From Roridomyces roridus (lineage: Eukaryota; Basidiomycota; Agaricomycetes; Agaricales; Mycenaceae): a stretch of DNA of 64,000 nt. The position numbers and the translations under genes are program-made. The notes under the pieces are model-generated. The model worked only from the letters and a program-made list of their open reading frames with translations, made no database searches and was not told the DNA's origin. Of the stretch, positions 31,830 through 42,692 are shown piece after piece (within the stretch, counting starts at the first letter, position 1; each line of letters starts with the position of its first letter). The stretch is from assembly GCA_029378245.1 (NCBI GenBank), contig JARKIF010000019.1:992001-1056000 (forward strand). Direction: 5' to 3'.

Positions 31830-33280
31830 GTCGCTGATTTCCGTTCGGCTTGGGCTAGCCGCATTGTCTTGATTATCTTTTTACTGAGCTGCGGGCGGAT
31901 CGGCAGCTCATCACCTCGTTCCATACCGCCGAACCAACGTTCAATTACAAACACACCAAGGTGCATGCCATACACGATTGTACATATACAAAGTAAGTAA
32001 CTAAACGTCCCTGTATAAATACGACCCTCATACAGCCAACTGAACCTAGTCGCGCTCATAAAAGTCCGCCTTTAACTCATCGGTAGCGGCGGCAAGCGCC
32101 ATCCCCTACTCTGATGGACGAGGTTGCGATAATAAATTGATTTTGAGTGTTTCCGTACTGGGTTGAGTTCAATTCAAATTTTGGAATCGTTACAACCATG
32201 TTGCAACCTTGAACCCACTGGGGAGCTCTTCAGACTCAAACTCCGGAGTCAACACCGAACAGCGTGCGGGTGCGGGGTCACTGCATCACCATCTCAAAAA
32301 ACCTTACATCTTACTCCGTCTTTGAACTTTGGGCCTTTGGCCTGCAGCCTGAGAGCAACAAGTTCTGCAGAGTGACATTGTAAATAAGCACTCAGCCCAA
32401 TCGGCATCCCGAGTTTGGCATTGGTGATAGCCCTTAGTCCACGATCTATGCGGGATGAAGCCGAGGCTTCGATATCAAGGATGCCGAGGCTAAGTACAGA
32501 TTTCACTCTGAATAATCAAGGTCGGTGCCGGAGTACCCATTTCCGTGATGGGACATTTGTCATCCATCATGATTCCGAGTCTTAAAAATTTATTTTTAAG
32601 CTCGGTCTTGTCGGCCGTTTTCCCGCCAGAGTGGGGTCGCACTTTTGTCGGTGACGTCAGTGTCGGTGTTGGGATGCTTTCTCTTTCGGGTAATTGTTGG
32701 GGCATTCTGTCTCCATTTGGCTGCCTCTTTGTCATTTGCCCTGACACCATGAACATGTATCTTTTCCGACGGCTTGGGTTTTCATCTCCACCGAGAGTCG
32801 CAGGCGGCAGAACCTTGACTTTGACTTGACCGACGCGGAACGGGACCACGGTCCATCGGGTAAGACAGCCGATGACGGTTCCGTTCCGTTGGCAGCTCGG
32901 CAACCTCGGCTCACCTCTTCCGCGCATCTGCAGGCGACAGTTCCGTTGATGCTTGCAGCTTGCTGCCCACGGTCACCCACCACCTCGCACCCGGGCCACC
33001 TCGCACCACCTCGCACCACCTCGCACCACCTCGCACCAGTGACCCACGGATCAAGCCAAGATCAAGCCCTGTGCATTTCCACCACCCAAACAAACGACAA
33101 AATATCCTTGTCCATCATTAATTCCCCTTGTGGCCTCCCGGCCCTCCTTGGGCCCTCCCCATAGACTCGGATTGCCATGCGAAAGCAATGGCCCTTAAAA
33201 GCAGGTCTGACAACAATCTTCTGATTGGGATGGCTTTGGCGGGAGATCAGGCGTTTCATGTCCACAGAAACCCTTCTCTG
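31830..33280. other. Gene-free stretch with a decamer array
   Basis: No gene was found. At 32995-33040 CACCTCGCAC is repeated about five times. The motif TCGGCCGTTTTCCCGCC at 32618 recurs at 37146, a sign of a dispersed repeat. Several small open frames are chance. Confidence 0.45.
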
Positions 33281-34124
33281 CTACGCTAGAGTAGGGGATC
33301 CCTGCCCAGTGCCCGACGACTTCGAACTTGCGGCGGTGGTCGACCCTGATGCCTCTGGTTTCGTGTCACCCCCAGCGACTAGTGTATCGCCATCGTTCTC
33401 GTCCTCCATCTCCTGGAGGGGACCCTCGACGATGTCACCCGGCATAATCCAGATCCCCGATCCCCCGCTGTCCATCGACTCCATTGAGCCCCACACCGCT
33501 TCGGCTGAACTCGACCGCCTGGGGGTGGCTGGACGTGTGGGTGTGGAATCGAGGATGAGCGGTAGCCGTGGGACTTGGGGCCGTTCGGGGTTCTGGTTGG
33601 TGTGTTCGAGTCTGCTTCCTCCGGGACCGTGACCAAGGTGGATGTTTTCCTGCGGAGAAGATCAACTGACTGGATAAACACGAAAGATGGAAAGTAGACT
33701 CACTTCAATGCGAATGCTTGTGGCCATGACACTGGCAAGGACACGCATCAATATTTGAAGGCGGAGAACAAGGAAGAAGACGTTCATAGCTTGCAAGCGC
33801 ATCGACATCCGCCTCGACCTCGAATTCCATATTCACAGATACAGTGGCGCGCGCTTGGCTGCGTACTTCACGCTGTTGAGGCAGCATCGCTCCGGGACTC
33901 TGGTCTCTAGTGCAGATGCCATGTCGCCTCTTGCCATGGGACACCCTCACGGAGGAGGAACTCTTGATCGAGGATCCAGAGTCGGCGGCCAATTGAACCG
34001 AATGAAAGTGCTCGAAATCGATTTCGTTCACATTCACCCGACCGTCCATGGTAATCTCGGCAGCCAACGCGTACTGCAGCTCGATGTCGTCGTGGTGGGC
34101 TTGGTGCTGGGATGAGGAGGCCAT
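33281..34124 (-). CDS. Unknown protein with His/Cys-rich end
   Basis: The clear part is one open frame from MASSSQHQAHHDDIELQYAL to the metal-ligand-like end ACPCQCHGHKHSH, with a stop at 33705. A second open block downstream (33653-33281) reads RLPLILDSTPTRPATPRRSS then SGGSGIWIMPGDIVEGPLQE and ends SGTGQGSPTLA. It is preceded by GTGAGT ... CCGCAG, as if an intron joined it, but the upstream TGA would have to be skipped. The two could be one gene with a different splice, or one gene plus a relic. No domain is recognised; Cys/His clustering suggests metal binding. Confidence 0.5.
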
Positions 34125-34417
34125 CGTCTCAAGTTCTGGTGTGAAATTGAGGGCGGTCGATGGACTGAGGTTTGGTCGAAGAACTGGGTGCGAATTTATA
34201 TGGCCTTGGGTTATTGTGTTCAGAGATGGTTGCGTGACTACAAGGCATTCATTGTACGAACAAAGTTTGTGGGTCCTGAATTGTTGTCCTGAACAATAAC
34301 TCATTTCGCCGTTGATGGAGACAAAACTTTGAAAAGGATCTATAGCCACATAAGCAAGTCTTAGCGACCAGTACTAACGGCGGACAATTATGTACCCTTG
34401 GATAATTGTCTGCCACA

Positions 34418-36739
34418 CTATTTATAAACTGAATCAATTTCCTCTCGATACTGTTCTACAACGACTCGGCGTCTCGGTTGCAACTTGCTCGTCACCGAAA
34501 ATGGCTTTCCTGGGTCCGCTAGAATGATGCACTAATCGAAATGGTTATGTGGATGAAAAGGAAAGAGAACAAGGCTGTCAACCCACCTGTCTGGGAATGT
34601 GAAAATGAGTCGGAGAGTCTTTATTCGTACTCTGAACCGAAGTCCTAAAAGGTGCATGTCGTATAGATGCAGGCGTCGGTGTGAGTATGATAATGCTCAC
34701 CATATAGACTCCAAAATCTTGGCCTTTTTCTCATCGTCAATGGGGCCAGATCGGAATTCGGGTCTGAGTTGAACAATGACGCCCGGGTTTGACTTCAAGT
34801 AGCCGAAGACCACACTGCTTTCAACGAAAGGGTTCCTGTTGATTTGCGTCTCTGCAGTAGAATATCAGCTTGAACGAATGCAGGGGATTCGGGACGAACC
34901 GACGGGGACAGGATTCATCTGTGAGCGGTAAATAATGCGCAACTTCACGTGCAGAATCAAAAACTACCTTGTACCCCGAATAAAAGGTGATCAAATCGTC
35001 CTTCCTCCCACGTACCCGATGCAAGAGCGGATTATCAGGGTGCCGCTCCAGGAGATCGCTAATCGCATAGCCCGGACGTCCGTCAATTTCCACATTTGTG
35101 ACAGTCGTAGCAAACTGCGGCCCGACGAGGTACGTGTGGGTGTACAGCCCCGGCTCATCGTGCTCGGGCAGCGCGACGATATCGATACCATCTCTAATGG
35201 AGATGTATTCCCAGTCCTTGCTATGGGACTCGAAGAACGGCGAGATGATACCGGTCTCCATTCTACCACGAGTCATGGTCAGTTCCCCAAAGAAAAGTGT
35301 GATTGGAGTCCGTGTACTCACGAGCCATATGCACCGCAAAGGACAACGCCCTGCTCGACGAGAGCGTCGCCAAGGCGTTTGTTCAGCGCGGCTCCCATAT
35401 ATTGGAGGCCTTTGAGGGACTGCAAGACTTGAACCGCAGTGGGATCTTCGCTCCATCGCTAACTTTGGTGAGAGATGTGACACACGGGAACTGAGAACGT
35501 CACACCTCGATGAAAACTGGGGTGGCGAGCACGACGTCTGGCTTTGTGACGAGCATCGCTTTGCTTGGAGATTCCTTGAAAACTTGTGGGATGTATGTCA
35601 GTGGAAGCACTCACGTCGCGTCCTCCGCAGTGGGACTGAAGCTTTTGAGCCATCTTTGACAAGCTGAATGCTAAGACTTACTGGGTATGCGGGATTGTCC
35701 GCCGGGGTACGGCGACCGTCATGCCTGCAGTGAATGGCAAGCTCTGCAAAAACAGGCCGGTTGCATGGCTGCGCGGCAAGGTAAATCTCGAGTCGAGACC
35801 CGGGGCACACGTACTAAATCGGCAAAGTATGAGAGCCCAAGACCTGACCACAGCGATCCTCGTTGCTGTAGAATGTGCTGATCGCATATTGTAGCAGTAG
35901 TCTGTGGGTGACATCTATTTACAGTTTTCGTCAGGAGCGAGAAAAAAATACCCCGGGATATGACGACTCACAGAGAGGTGTCGAGAGCGCCGAAGTCGAA
36001 CCTGAATTCATATTCACGTCTCAGAGCGACGCCAGTAGAACAGAGCGAGTATCACCGGATGAGTGGAGAACGACGGCAATACTATCCAGTACAGCTGGGG
36101 CCGATGGAAGTGATTCTACTGCCGCTGCGTTCAGCCCGCCTTGCATACTTTCAAACGTCGGAAAGTCGAAAACACGCAGCGAGCCTCCGTGGATCGCCAG
36201 AGCCTCTGAGAGGAGCAGGACGCAGATCGCCAGTGACGTATATAGCGGCGGTATTAGTCTCCCTGAGCAGATACGCGAGGCTTGAGGCTGAGTTGCGAGG
36301 TGAAATGTTGAATGGATGCATCCCAGCCCGCATGACGCCGGCGCACGTCGAAACTGAAACGCCGTATGAGTACCGGCGCGCTGTACAGCGTCATGAGAAG
36401 TCTCACAGAATGAAAGGCTGTCTACAAACCCGAAATCAGTGAGGTAGTCTAATGACACAAAATGGCTGTACCTGTATTGGCAAGCAATGCTACGACGGGG
36501 GGCTTCCCATCTGCTCCTTGCGGTACATTATCGCGCAAAAACCGTCCGGCCGCGGCGTGCACGGTGCGGACGTATTGAGAGAATGTGACTGACACAATGC
36601 CCCCGTTTGGGTCGTCGTAGATGAATGCTGGGTGATTGGGGCTCTGCTGAAGCTGCAGCTCGATGAGCTGGGGGATCGTCAAGGTGCCGTCGCAGGGTCC
36701 AGCGGTGAACGTAGGGCTGTTGGTGCCCTGGGGGTGCAT
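34418..36739 (-). CDS. Stand-alone NRPS-like adenylation (AMP-binding) enzyme
   Basis: Activates a carboxylic acid as acyl-AMP. The start is MHPQGTNSPTFTAG. Core blocks are in order: FIYDDPNGGIVSVTFSQYVR; MHPFNISPRNSASSLAYLLR; IYVTGDL; A3 IAVVLHSSGSTSALSTPL; THRLLLQYAISTFYSNEDR; HATGLFLQSLPFTAGMTVAV; VVLCGAYGS; the ETGIISPF / KDWEYISIRDGIDIVALPE region; A7 VEIDGRPGYAISDLLERHPD; A8 GRKDDLITFYSGYKMNPVPV; then QINRNPFVESSVVFGYLKSN and the C-terminal subdomain ending EEIDSVYK. The usual Pro-Lys after A3 is absent (LSTPL). No thiolation or reductase domain follows, so it ends like an acyl-CoA-synthetase-type enzyme. No frameshift found. It is probably part of the terpenoid cluster, for example supplying an acyl group; that is inference. 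Confidence 0.8.
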
Positions 36740-37107
36740 ATCAGGAATGTTTTGTGGGGGGGTGCAAACTTCGCCGCCTTTATGCACAAAACATGCACGG
36801 AACACCCGTTCTTGCCGCATCAGATACCTTTCGCACTCTGCGACGCCGCCGACTCCGGTCTTCCGTTCGAGTGGTACGAAGCCGCCGGAAACCCTCCCGG
36901 AAACGAGCTTCTCAGAAGAAAGGGGAACCAGTGCTTTCGGGTTTAACAATAACCACAAGTCGCTGAAACCCCATTTGCTCGCGACCGTGATCATCGACGG
37001 CAGAATTGTCTTGACTGGTGCTCCTCAGCTAGCATTCGTTCCAATTCCATCAACCTATCAAGGAAGTGGCGGACGGTGGAAGGAGAGGAGGGCAAGAGGC
37101 GTTGAGG

Positions 37108-37314
37108 CTATGCTCGGCTACTAATCAATGCCGAAACTAGCCTTATCGGCCGTTTTCCCGCCGCACTTTTTTGATGACCATTGCAATTGAGCTCGCTGAG
37201 GCACCATCTGGCATCCCCTTGTGTCCGGACTGCTTGGCTCTTAACCGATCTGGCCTTGATGATGACTCTCTGGCCGGTCTTGAGTTTCTCACTGTCGCGC
37301 CTTGGTCGCGCCAT
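37108..37314 (-). CDS. Small basic unknown ORF
   Basis: Open for 68 codons from MARPRRDSEKLKTGQRVIIK to RLVSALISSRA, Lys/Arg rich and AT-hook-like at the start (RPRR). Its 3' part overlaps the dispersed TCGGCCGTTTTCCCGCC repeat. This could be a fragment of a repeat-encoded protein. Support is composition only. Confidence 0.2.
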   Translation of the reverse strand: MARPRRDSEKLKTGQRVIIKARSVKSQAVRTQGDARWCLSELNCNGHQKSAAGKRPIRLVSALISSRA

Positions 37315-37378
37315 AATACGTGAAGCAAACGTGAAGCTTGCGTGAAGCCTCTTTTCTTTCGAATTCATCAAGCTAACT

Positions 37379-38599
37379 CTATATTACTTGGACATCCTCC
37401 TCACCGCATACCAGCTCCTTCAAGAACCCCAACTTGTACCTCCGGCACTCGAGATGCCACGACACATACCCGTGCCTCCACCCTCTCCACTGTCTCGCAA
37501 TCTCCAAATCCACGTCATCCACGCCCTGCACATCTTCCCCGCTCATCCGCCGCTCACAGTCTTCAAGCCGGAGGAGCCCATCAATCCGCCGGGTCGCTTC
37601 GCGAATTTCGCGGCAAAGAAGGTCGAGCGTGTCGAATGCTGTCCAGCAGCCGGAGACCCCGGTGCCTTGCACGCCTGTCGACGAGAGCGCGCGTGTGCGG
37701 AGGTGAATGAGGTTGTACGTCTCTTCATCCATTTGTTCTTTGTGGAATGAGAGGATGTCGTTCATGACTTCCTGTGTGGCAGGTTCTTTTTTTCAGTCGA
37801 CAGATGGGGGCTTCAATTGGACTCACGATGAAGAAGGTCAGATCGGGGAGAACCCTAATGTATTTCGAGATGGGAATCTGCTGGTCTTTGGTGACTTTGA
37901 AAATTCCTGCAGCGAACGCCTCGGCAAGTCCACTCTTGGACCGCAAATAGTGTGGGCTGCGTGGAATCAGACCGCCGAACACGTGAGATCTATTGAACGC
38001 ACAATTTGACAGCAAGTCCGTCCAGAGACCCAGAGTTTGCATCCACTTGTTCGCGCTAAACCGTGTCAGCATACACGCGGACCGTAGACCCAGAAGCCCA
38101 CCATGGCCACGACAATCTGCTTCTCTATCAAACACGCATCAATGTAGTTGATCCAGGGCACCAGAGCGAGTCCCCTCAACACTGTATCATCCCCATACAT
38201 GTCCGACAGCTCCTTCATGTTCGCATGGTACAACTCCAGCATCCCATCCGGCTGCTTCTCGCCGAGATAAATCCTATGCGAAAATCGCACAATCTCGGCA
38301 TTGACGCGATCGTCTTCAAGAGAGTCGTCGATGAGGATAGCGATGGCAGTGAGCTTGGCAAAGAGGAGTTTGAAGGGGATGCTTGTGTACGGGTAGGAGC
38401 GTTCAATGATGCCCCCAGAGCTGTGCTCCAGCTCAGTGAGTTGCTTGATATTCCAGGTCGACACAGGGCCTAGGGTGTGCAGCATCCAGTGGTGGAAAGG
38501 GCCCCAGTACTCTGGGTCGTACGGCGGACAGGGCTCGTAGCGATACCCGATGTCTAGGAGGAGGTTTTGAACGATGGTGCTGAAATCACTGGACGGCAT
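37379..38599 (-). CDS. Terpene cyclase, trichodiene-synthase-like (TS-B)
   Basis: Same family as TS-A. The start is MPSSDFSTIVQNLLLDIGYR. The aspartate-rich metal site is AILIDDSLEDDRVNAEI, closer to the trichodiene synthase form than TS-A. Splicing (ATG/GTGGGC...GTTTAG, AAATT/GTGCGT...CACGCAG) gives MREQVDANSGSLDGLAVKF then PHYLRSKSGLAEAFAAGIFK. The NSE motif is MNDILSFHKEQMDEET. The Arg-Tyr pair is in ECRRYKLGFLKEL. The frame is complete, about 355 residues, with no lesion. It is transcribed divergently from P450-B across an 850-bp shared upstream region, which suggests co-regulation and a two-step cyclise-then-oxidise route. Confidence 0.88.
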
Positions 38600-39452
38600 G
38601 AGGAGCTTGTTTGTTTCTGCTCTAATTCTTCGTTCATATATTGGCCAACGCCGGGGGGTGCGGCCTCGGTCATCCGCCTGGGGAGCTGAGAGCTCGGGGG
38701 ATCAATCCAATTGAACTGTTACAACTGACCATGTAATTGTCTAGATCCCTCGACACGGAATTCGGGCGGCATTTGACCTTGGATCCTATCATGAAGGGAT
38801 TGTCCGTGGAACCAATCCAGCGAGATGTGTCGGAGTGAATGTATATGGGGTCCGGGTCCGAGTGGGTGGAGGCAGGCGGCTGCTCGGCCCGCTGAGTTTG
38901 CGCTGAGTGCATGTGAGGCGAGTGGGGTGCGCAGAACAGGCGAGTCGATTAACATTCGCGACACCAAGTTGCGACAAGGACCCTGTTTTCGGCAATTCGG
39001 GAAAGGCAATAAGTACATGGGAGCTTGCATGGGAGAGTCTGGAAAGATCCGTTGATCAGCGCAGCGACATCGGATCGATCGATCCTTGGCCGAACACACA
39101 TCGTCATTCGTTCCTCCTAGACATGGCTGTGGGTTTCCACTTCCGACCTGCCGTCTCTGAGATCACATCCCGTAGCTCCGTGCCAGATATCTTGTTTATA
39201 TTATGGTGTAACTCGATCGGTGTTGTAGACTTTGGGTCTTATCCGGGCGCAATCCAGCCTTAACGACCACCGGCGACGGGCCAAGAACTGGATGGTTTCA
39301 GTGATTCAATGCCGCCGCCGGAGCGCCGAAAGCCGCGGACAGGAACGGTATCGGAAGTCCGGCCTCAATGTACGCAGCTTCCATTAGTGGTTACTGACAG
39401 CCAAATAAATTGTTCCCTTCCTGAGAACATTGGGACACGCCACTCCTCCCCG
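38600..39452. promoter_or_regulatory. Shared divergent promoter of TS-B and P450-B
   Basis: The 853 bp between the two start codons contains no reading frame of interest. GGATCGATCGATCC near 39073 is an odd palindromic patch. A possible TATA on the plus strand is weak (AAATAAATTG near 39405). The shared region would let one regulator control both genes. Confidence 0.45.
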
Positions 39453-41593
39453 ATGCCCACCAACAACCTCTCAGACTACTTGCTCTGGGGAGCACCGTTT
39501 GCAGCTGCTCTCTATCTCAACTGGTCGCGAACTTCGTCACGCTCCACCCTGCCGTTGCCACCCGGCCCGAGGAAGCTGCCTCTACTCGGAAATCTGCTCG
39601 ATGTGGGTGGTCGTCCCTTGTCGGAGGCCTGTATGGCATGGGGCCGGCAATACAGTACGCCCGACGTCCAATTTTGTCGAGCCCAACGTCTAACACCTTT
39701 CCCGAGACTCCGACATTATCCACCTCAATTTGGCAGGCACATCCGTCATCGTGCTTTCTTCGTTGGAAGCGACAGAAGATCTCATGGAGAAGCGTTCATC
39801 CATATACTCGGATAGGCCGGTTTTTCCGATGCTGGACTTGATGGGCTTCGAGTGGGTTCTAAGTCGGTCCTTCTTCCTTCCCTTGCCACTACACTCATAA
39901 CTTATTTCCCCAGATTTCAAGAAATACGGTGTGATCCCATATCTATAACTATTACTGACATGTTGATCATCGGGCAGGTGAAATGTGGTATGTGTATCCT
40001 GTCGCCTGGATCCCAAGGCTCACTGTAACAGGAAAACACAACGGCGTCTAATGAGTCATCACCTCAGCGTCTCCGCCACCCAGAATGTGCAACCACAGCA
40101 GCGCGTGGCTGCACACGCGCTCATCAGCCGACTCCTCCAACACCCCGAGGCGTTTTTGGACCACATCAGAATGTACGTCCGTCTCATTCTCGTCGTTCGC
40201 CGCTTATGCCCACTAAGAATGCTCGGGGAAATAATCATCCCTTTTACCTACGGCATTGATTTGCAGCCCACGGACGACCCGTATGTGGCTCTCATTGAAA
40301 AGGCCTCCAGTTATGGCTCTCAAGTTGTTCCGGGTCGATTCCTGGTTGTAAGTTGCTGTGCTGAAGGTGCCCTCATCCTAATTCCTGGCTTCAAGGACAC
40401 TTTCCCCTTTATCAAATACGTCCCAGAGTGGATTCCTGGCGCGGGTTTTCAAAGGATAGCTCGGGAAGCCAGGGTGCTGGCGAAAGCTGTCAGGGATGTT
40501 CCATTCGCCGAGACCAAGCGTCGAATGGTGAGTAAACCGACCTTGTCGTACTTCCGTCAACGTCTCAATCAAATCATGGTAGACGTCAGGCGAAGTCAGA
40601 TCATCTTTCACTGCCAGCGCCCTCCGTGACCTGGAAGCAGAGGATAGCTACTACGACGAAGACGTCGTCAAAAATGCTGCTGCCACCATGTACGCCGCGG
40701 GGGGCGACACAACCATCATCGCGCTGTCCACGTTTGTCCTTGCTATGCTGGCAAATCCCGACGCTCAGAAACAAGCTCAGCAAGAAATCGACGCGGTCGT
40801 TGGGAATGGTAATCTTCCAGATTTTCAGGACAGGGAGGCTATGCCGTATGTGTTGGCGTTGATCAGGGAGGTCTTGCGGTGGAGAGCTATTCTGCCCTTG
40901 GGTATGTGGGATTCCACTCACTCATACAAATACTGACAGTACTTGCGGGACGTAGGTATACCGCATCTCCTTGTAAACGAAGATGAATACCGCGGATACA
41001 GGTTGCCAGCCAACTCCATCGTGTTTGGGAATGTCATGCAAGTATCATGTCGTCGCTGGGATGTGTTTACTGAACTTGGGTTTCCCAGGGCGATTCTCCG
41101 TGACGAGGTGCGCCTCGAACAAGTGTCACCAGCGTGAATTCATATTCTCCAGAAAATATATCCCAACCCCGAGAAATTCGACCCCGAGCGATTCCTGTTG
41201 GACGGCAAGCTCAACCCGCTCGTTCCGGATCCGATGGTTGCGTTTGGATTTGGGCGGAGGTATGGTCGTCGTGCCAGGTAATTGCGATGAATTTGACCGT
41301 GAAACTGCAGACTGTGTCCCGGAAGGCACTTGGCTGAATCGTCTATCTGGATTGCCGTGGTCTCCATTCTCGCCGTGTTTAACATCAAGAAAAAGGTGGA
41401 CAAGGACGGAAACATCGTCGAGCCCTCGTACAAATATGATGATCGGATGTTATCGTACGGCGATTGCTCATTTATTCTTGCTGTGCGGAATACTGAATGT
41501 CTTTTTAGTGCGCCCATTCCATTCGAATGTTCATTGGAGGTTCGGTCAGATATGGCTGCGAAACTTGCACTAGCCTCGGCCGATGATATCTAG
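39453..41593 (+). CDS. Cytochrome P450 (P450-B)
   Basis: ER-anchored monooxygenase. N-terminus MPTNNLSDYLLWGAPFAAAL, hinge LPLPPGPRKLPLLGNLLDVG. Next are IIHLNLAGTSVIVLSSLEAT and EDLMEKRSSIYSDRPVFPML. Two introns of about 50 nt flank the short exon GEMW to give KKYGEMWKTQRRLMSHHL. The frame goes on with LGEIIIPFTYGIDLQPTDDP, FLVDTFPFIKYVPEWIPGAG, I-helix MYAAGGDTTIIALSTFVLAM, K-helix IREVLRWRA, PNPEKFDPERFLLDGKLNP and haem loop FGFGRRLCPGRHLAESS with the Cys ligand. It stops at 41591-41593. All joins keep frame. It shares about 20 conserved blocks with P450-A, so the two are paralogues. The 3' end and downstream DNA were copied to 48945-49230. Confidence 0.9.
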
Positions 41594-41841
41594 GAACTAC
41601 ACCAAGGAGAAATTGAAACTTGAATTCACAACAAGAGTTACGAGCATTCGGCAGGCTCTCGTGAGGTACATATGAAATGGAGAGCGTAATGGATATATTA
41701 TAAACTTCGTAGCTGCAAGGCGTTCTCAAAACCTGATTTGGCAGTCGAGTTCTATCTTGGTTCTATCCATGAAAGTCTCGATAGACATTGTTTATTCCAA
41801 AGCCTGAGTACAGCCGGCGGGGCAAGAAAGTTCAAAGAATG

Positions 41842-42226
41842 CAGTGTTCGCCCTGAAGGCCTTCATCCCGGTTCCCAAATTCCTGAAGGCCTTCGGAATG
41901 GCGAAGGCCTTCACCTGAAGGGCGGGCCGAAGGTCTTGAATGATTTTCCCACGCCTGTTGAATGGGGCAATCTGGCAGGCACCCGGACGGAATTTTTTAT
42001 GCATCCCTCAAGCCTCCCTGGGGCGTTCCTGTGTTGTTTCAAGCCACCCGCTCAACACATCCTCACCTACTTTTGGAATCGGAGTCCCTGCCTTTGCCCC
42101 CATCACGTGACAGGTGAAGGCCTTCATCAAGGGCTCAGCGGCCAGGACCAAAAGTCCGAAGGCCTTGATGAAGCCCCGACTGAAGGCCTTCACTTCGGAA
42201 GGCCTTCGCCCCTCGGGAGAACACTG
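41842..42226. mobile_element. hAT-type MITE with GAAGGCCTTC palindromes and 8-bp TSD
   Basis: The ends CAGTGTTC and GAACACTG are inverted and fit the hAT end rule. AAAGAATG duplicates exactly on both sides (41834-41841 and 42227-42234). The palindrome GAAGGCCTTC, or a close variant, recurs about seven times in the 385-bp body, clustered at both ends, probably transposase-binding subterminal repeats. It is non-coding and lies between P450-B and the cellobiohydrolase. Confidence 0.92.
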
Positions 42227-42239
42227 AAAGAATGTGCGG

Positions 42240-42692
42240 GGCTTGGCGCACGAATACGGATTGCAGCTCAGGCCATTGGGTCGTAGCTGTGAGCATGGTC
42301 AGAAACAGCCTCAAAATGGGATTCAGACGCGCCTATTTGCAAACAAATCGACCGAGAAACGCGCAAGAAACAGAGTGAAAACGCGAATTCTGAAAACGCC
42401 AGTCAGCGGTCGAGACCTATGTATACGAGATAAAATAGCTTTCAAAAAGACGGCGAACATACCTACTCATGAGGGATTTGAGCAAGAAATGAGGTCGTAG
42501 TGGGCGTAGCAAGATGACAGGTTGATATATTTCTTCTTATTTACAAAATGATCGAAGTGTCATTACATACGCAAAGCGCTGTAAGTAATTCAGGTAGAAA
42601 TTAAGTACTGTGTTGAAGGGAAATCGTTTAAAGGAATTGTGTAGTGTGCTTTTTAAAACCCTCATCTACATCTATCCATCTACCTCATACGC
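42240..42692. other. Intergenic
   Basis: 3' flank of the cellobiohydrolase. No further structure seen. Confidence 0.5.

Noticed and set aside
37388..37750. Plus-strand ORF opposite TS-B
   Set aside because: Shadow of the last TS-B exon.
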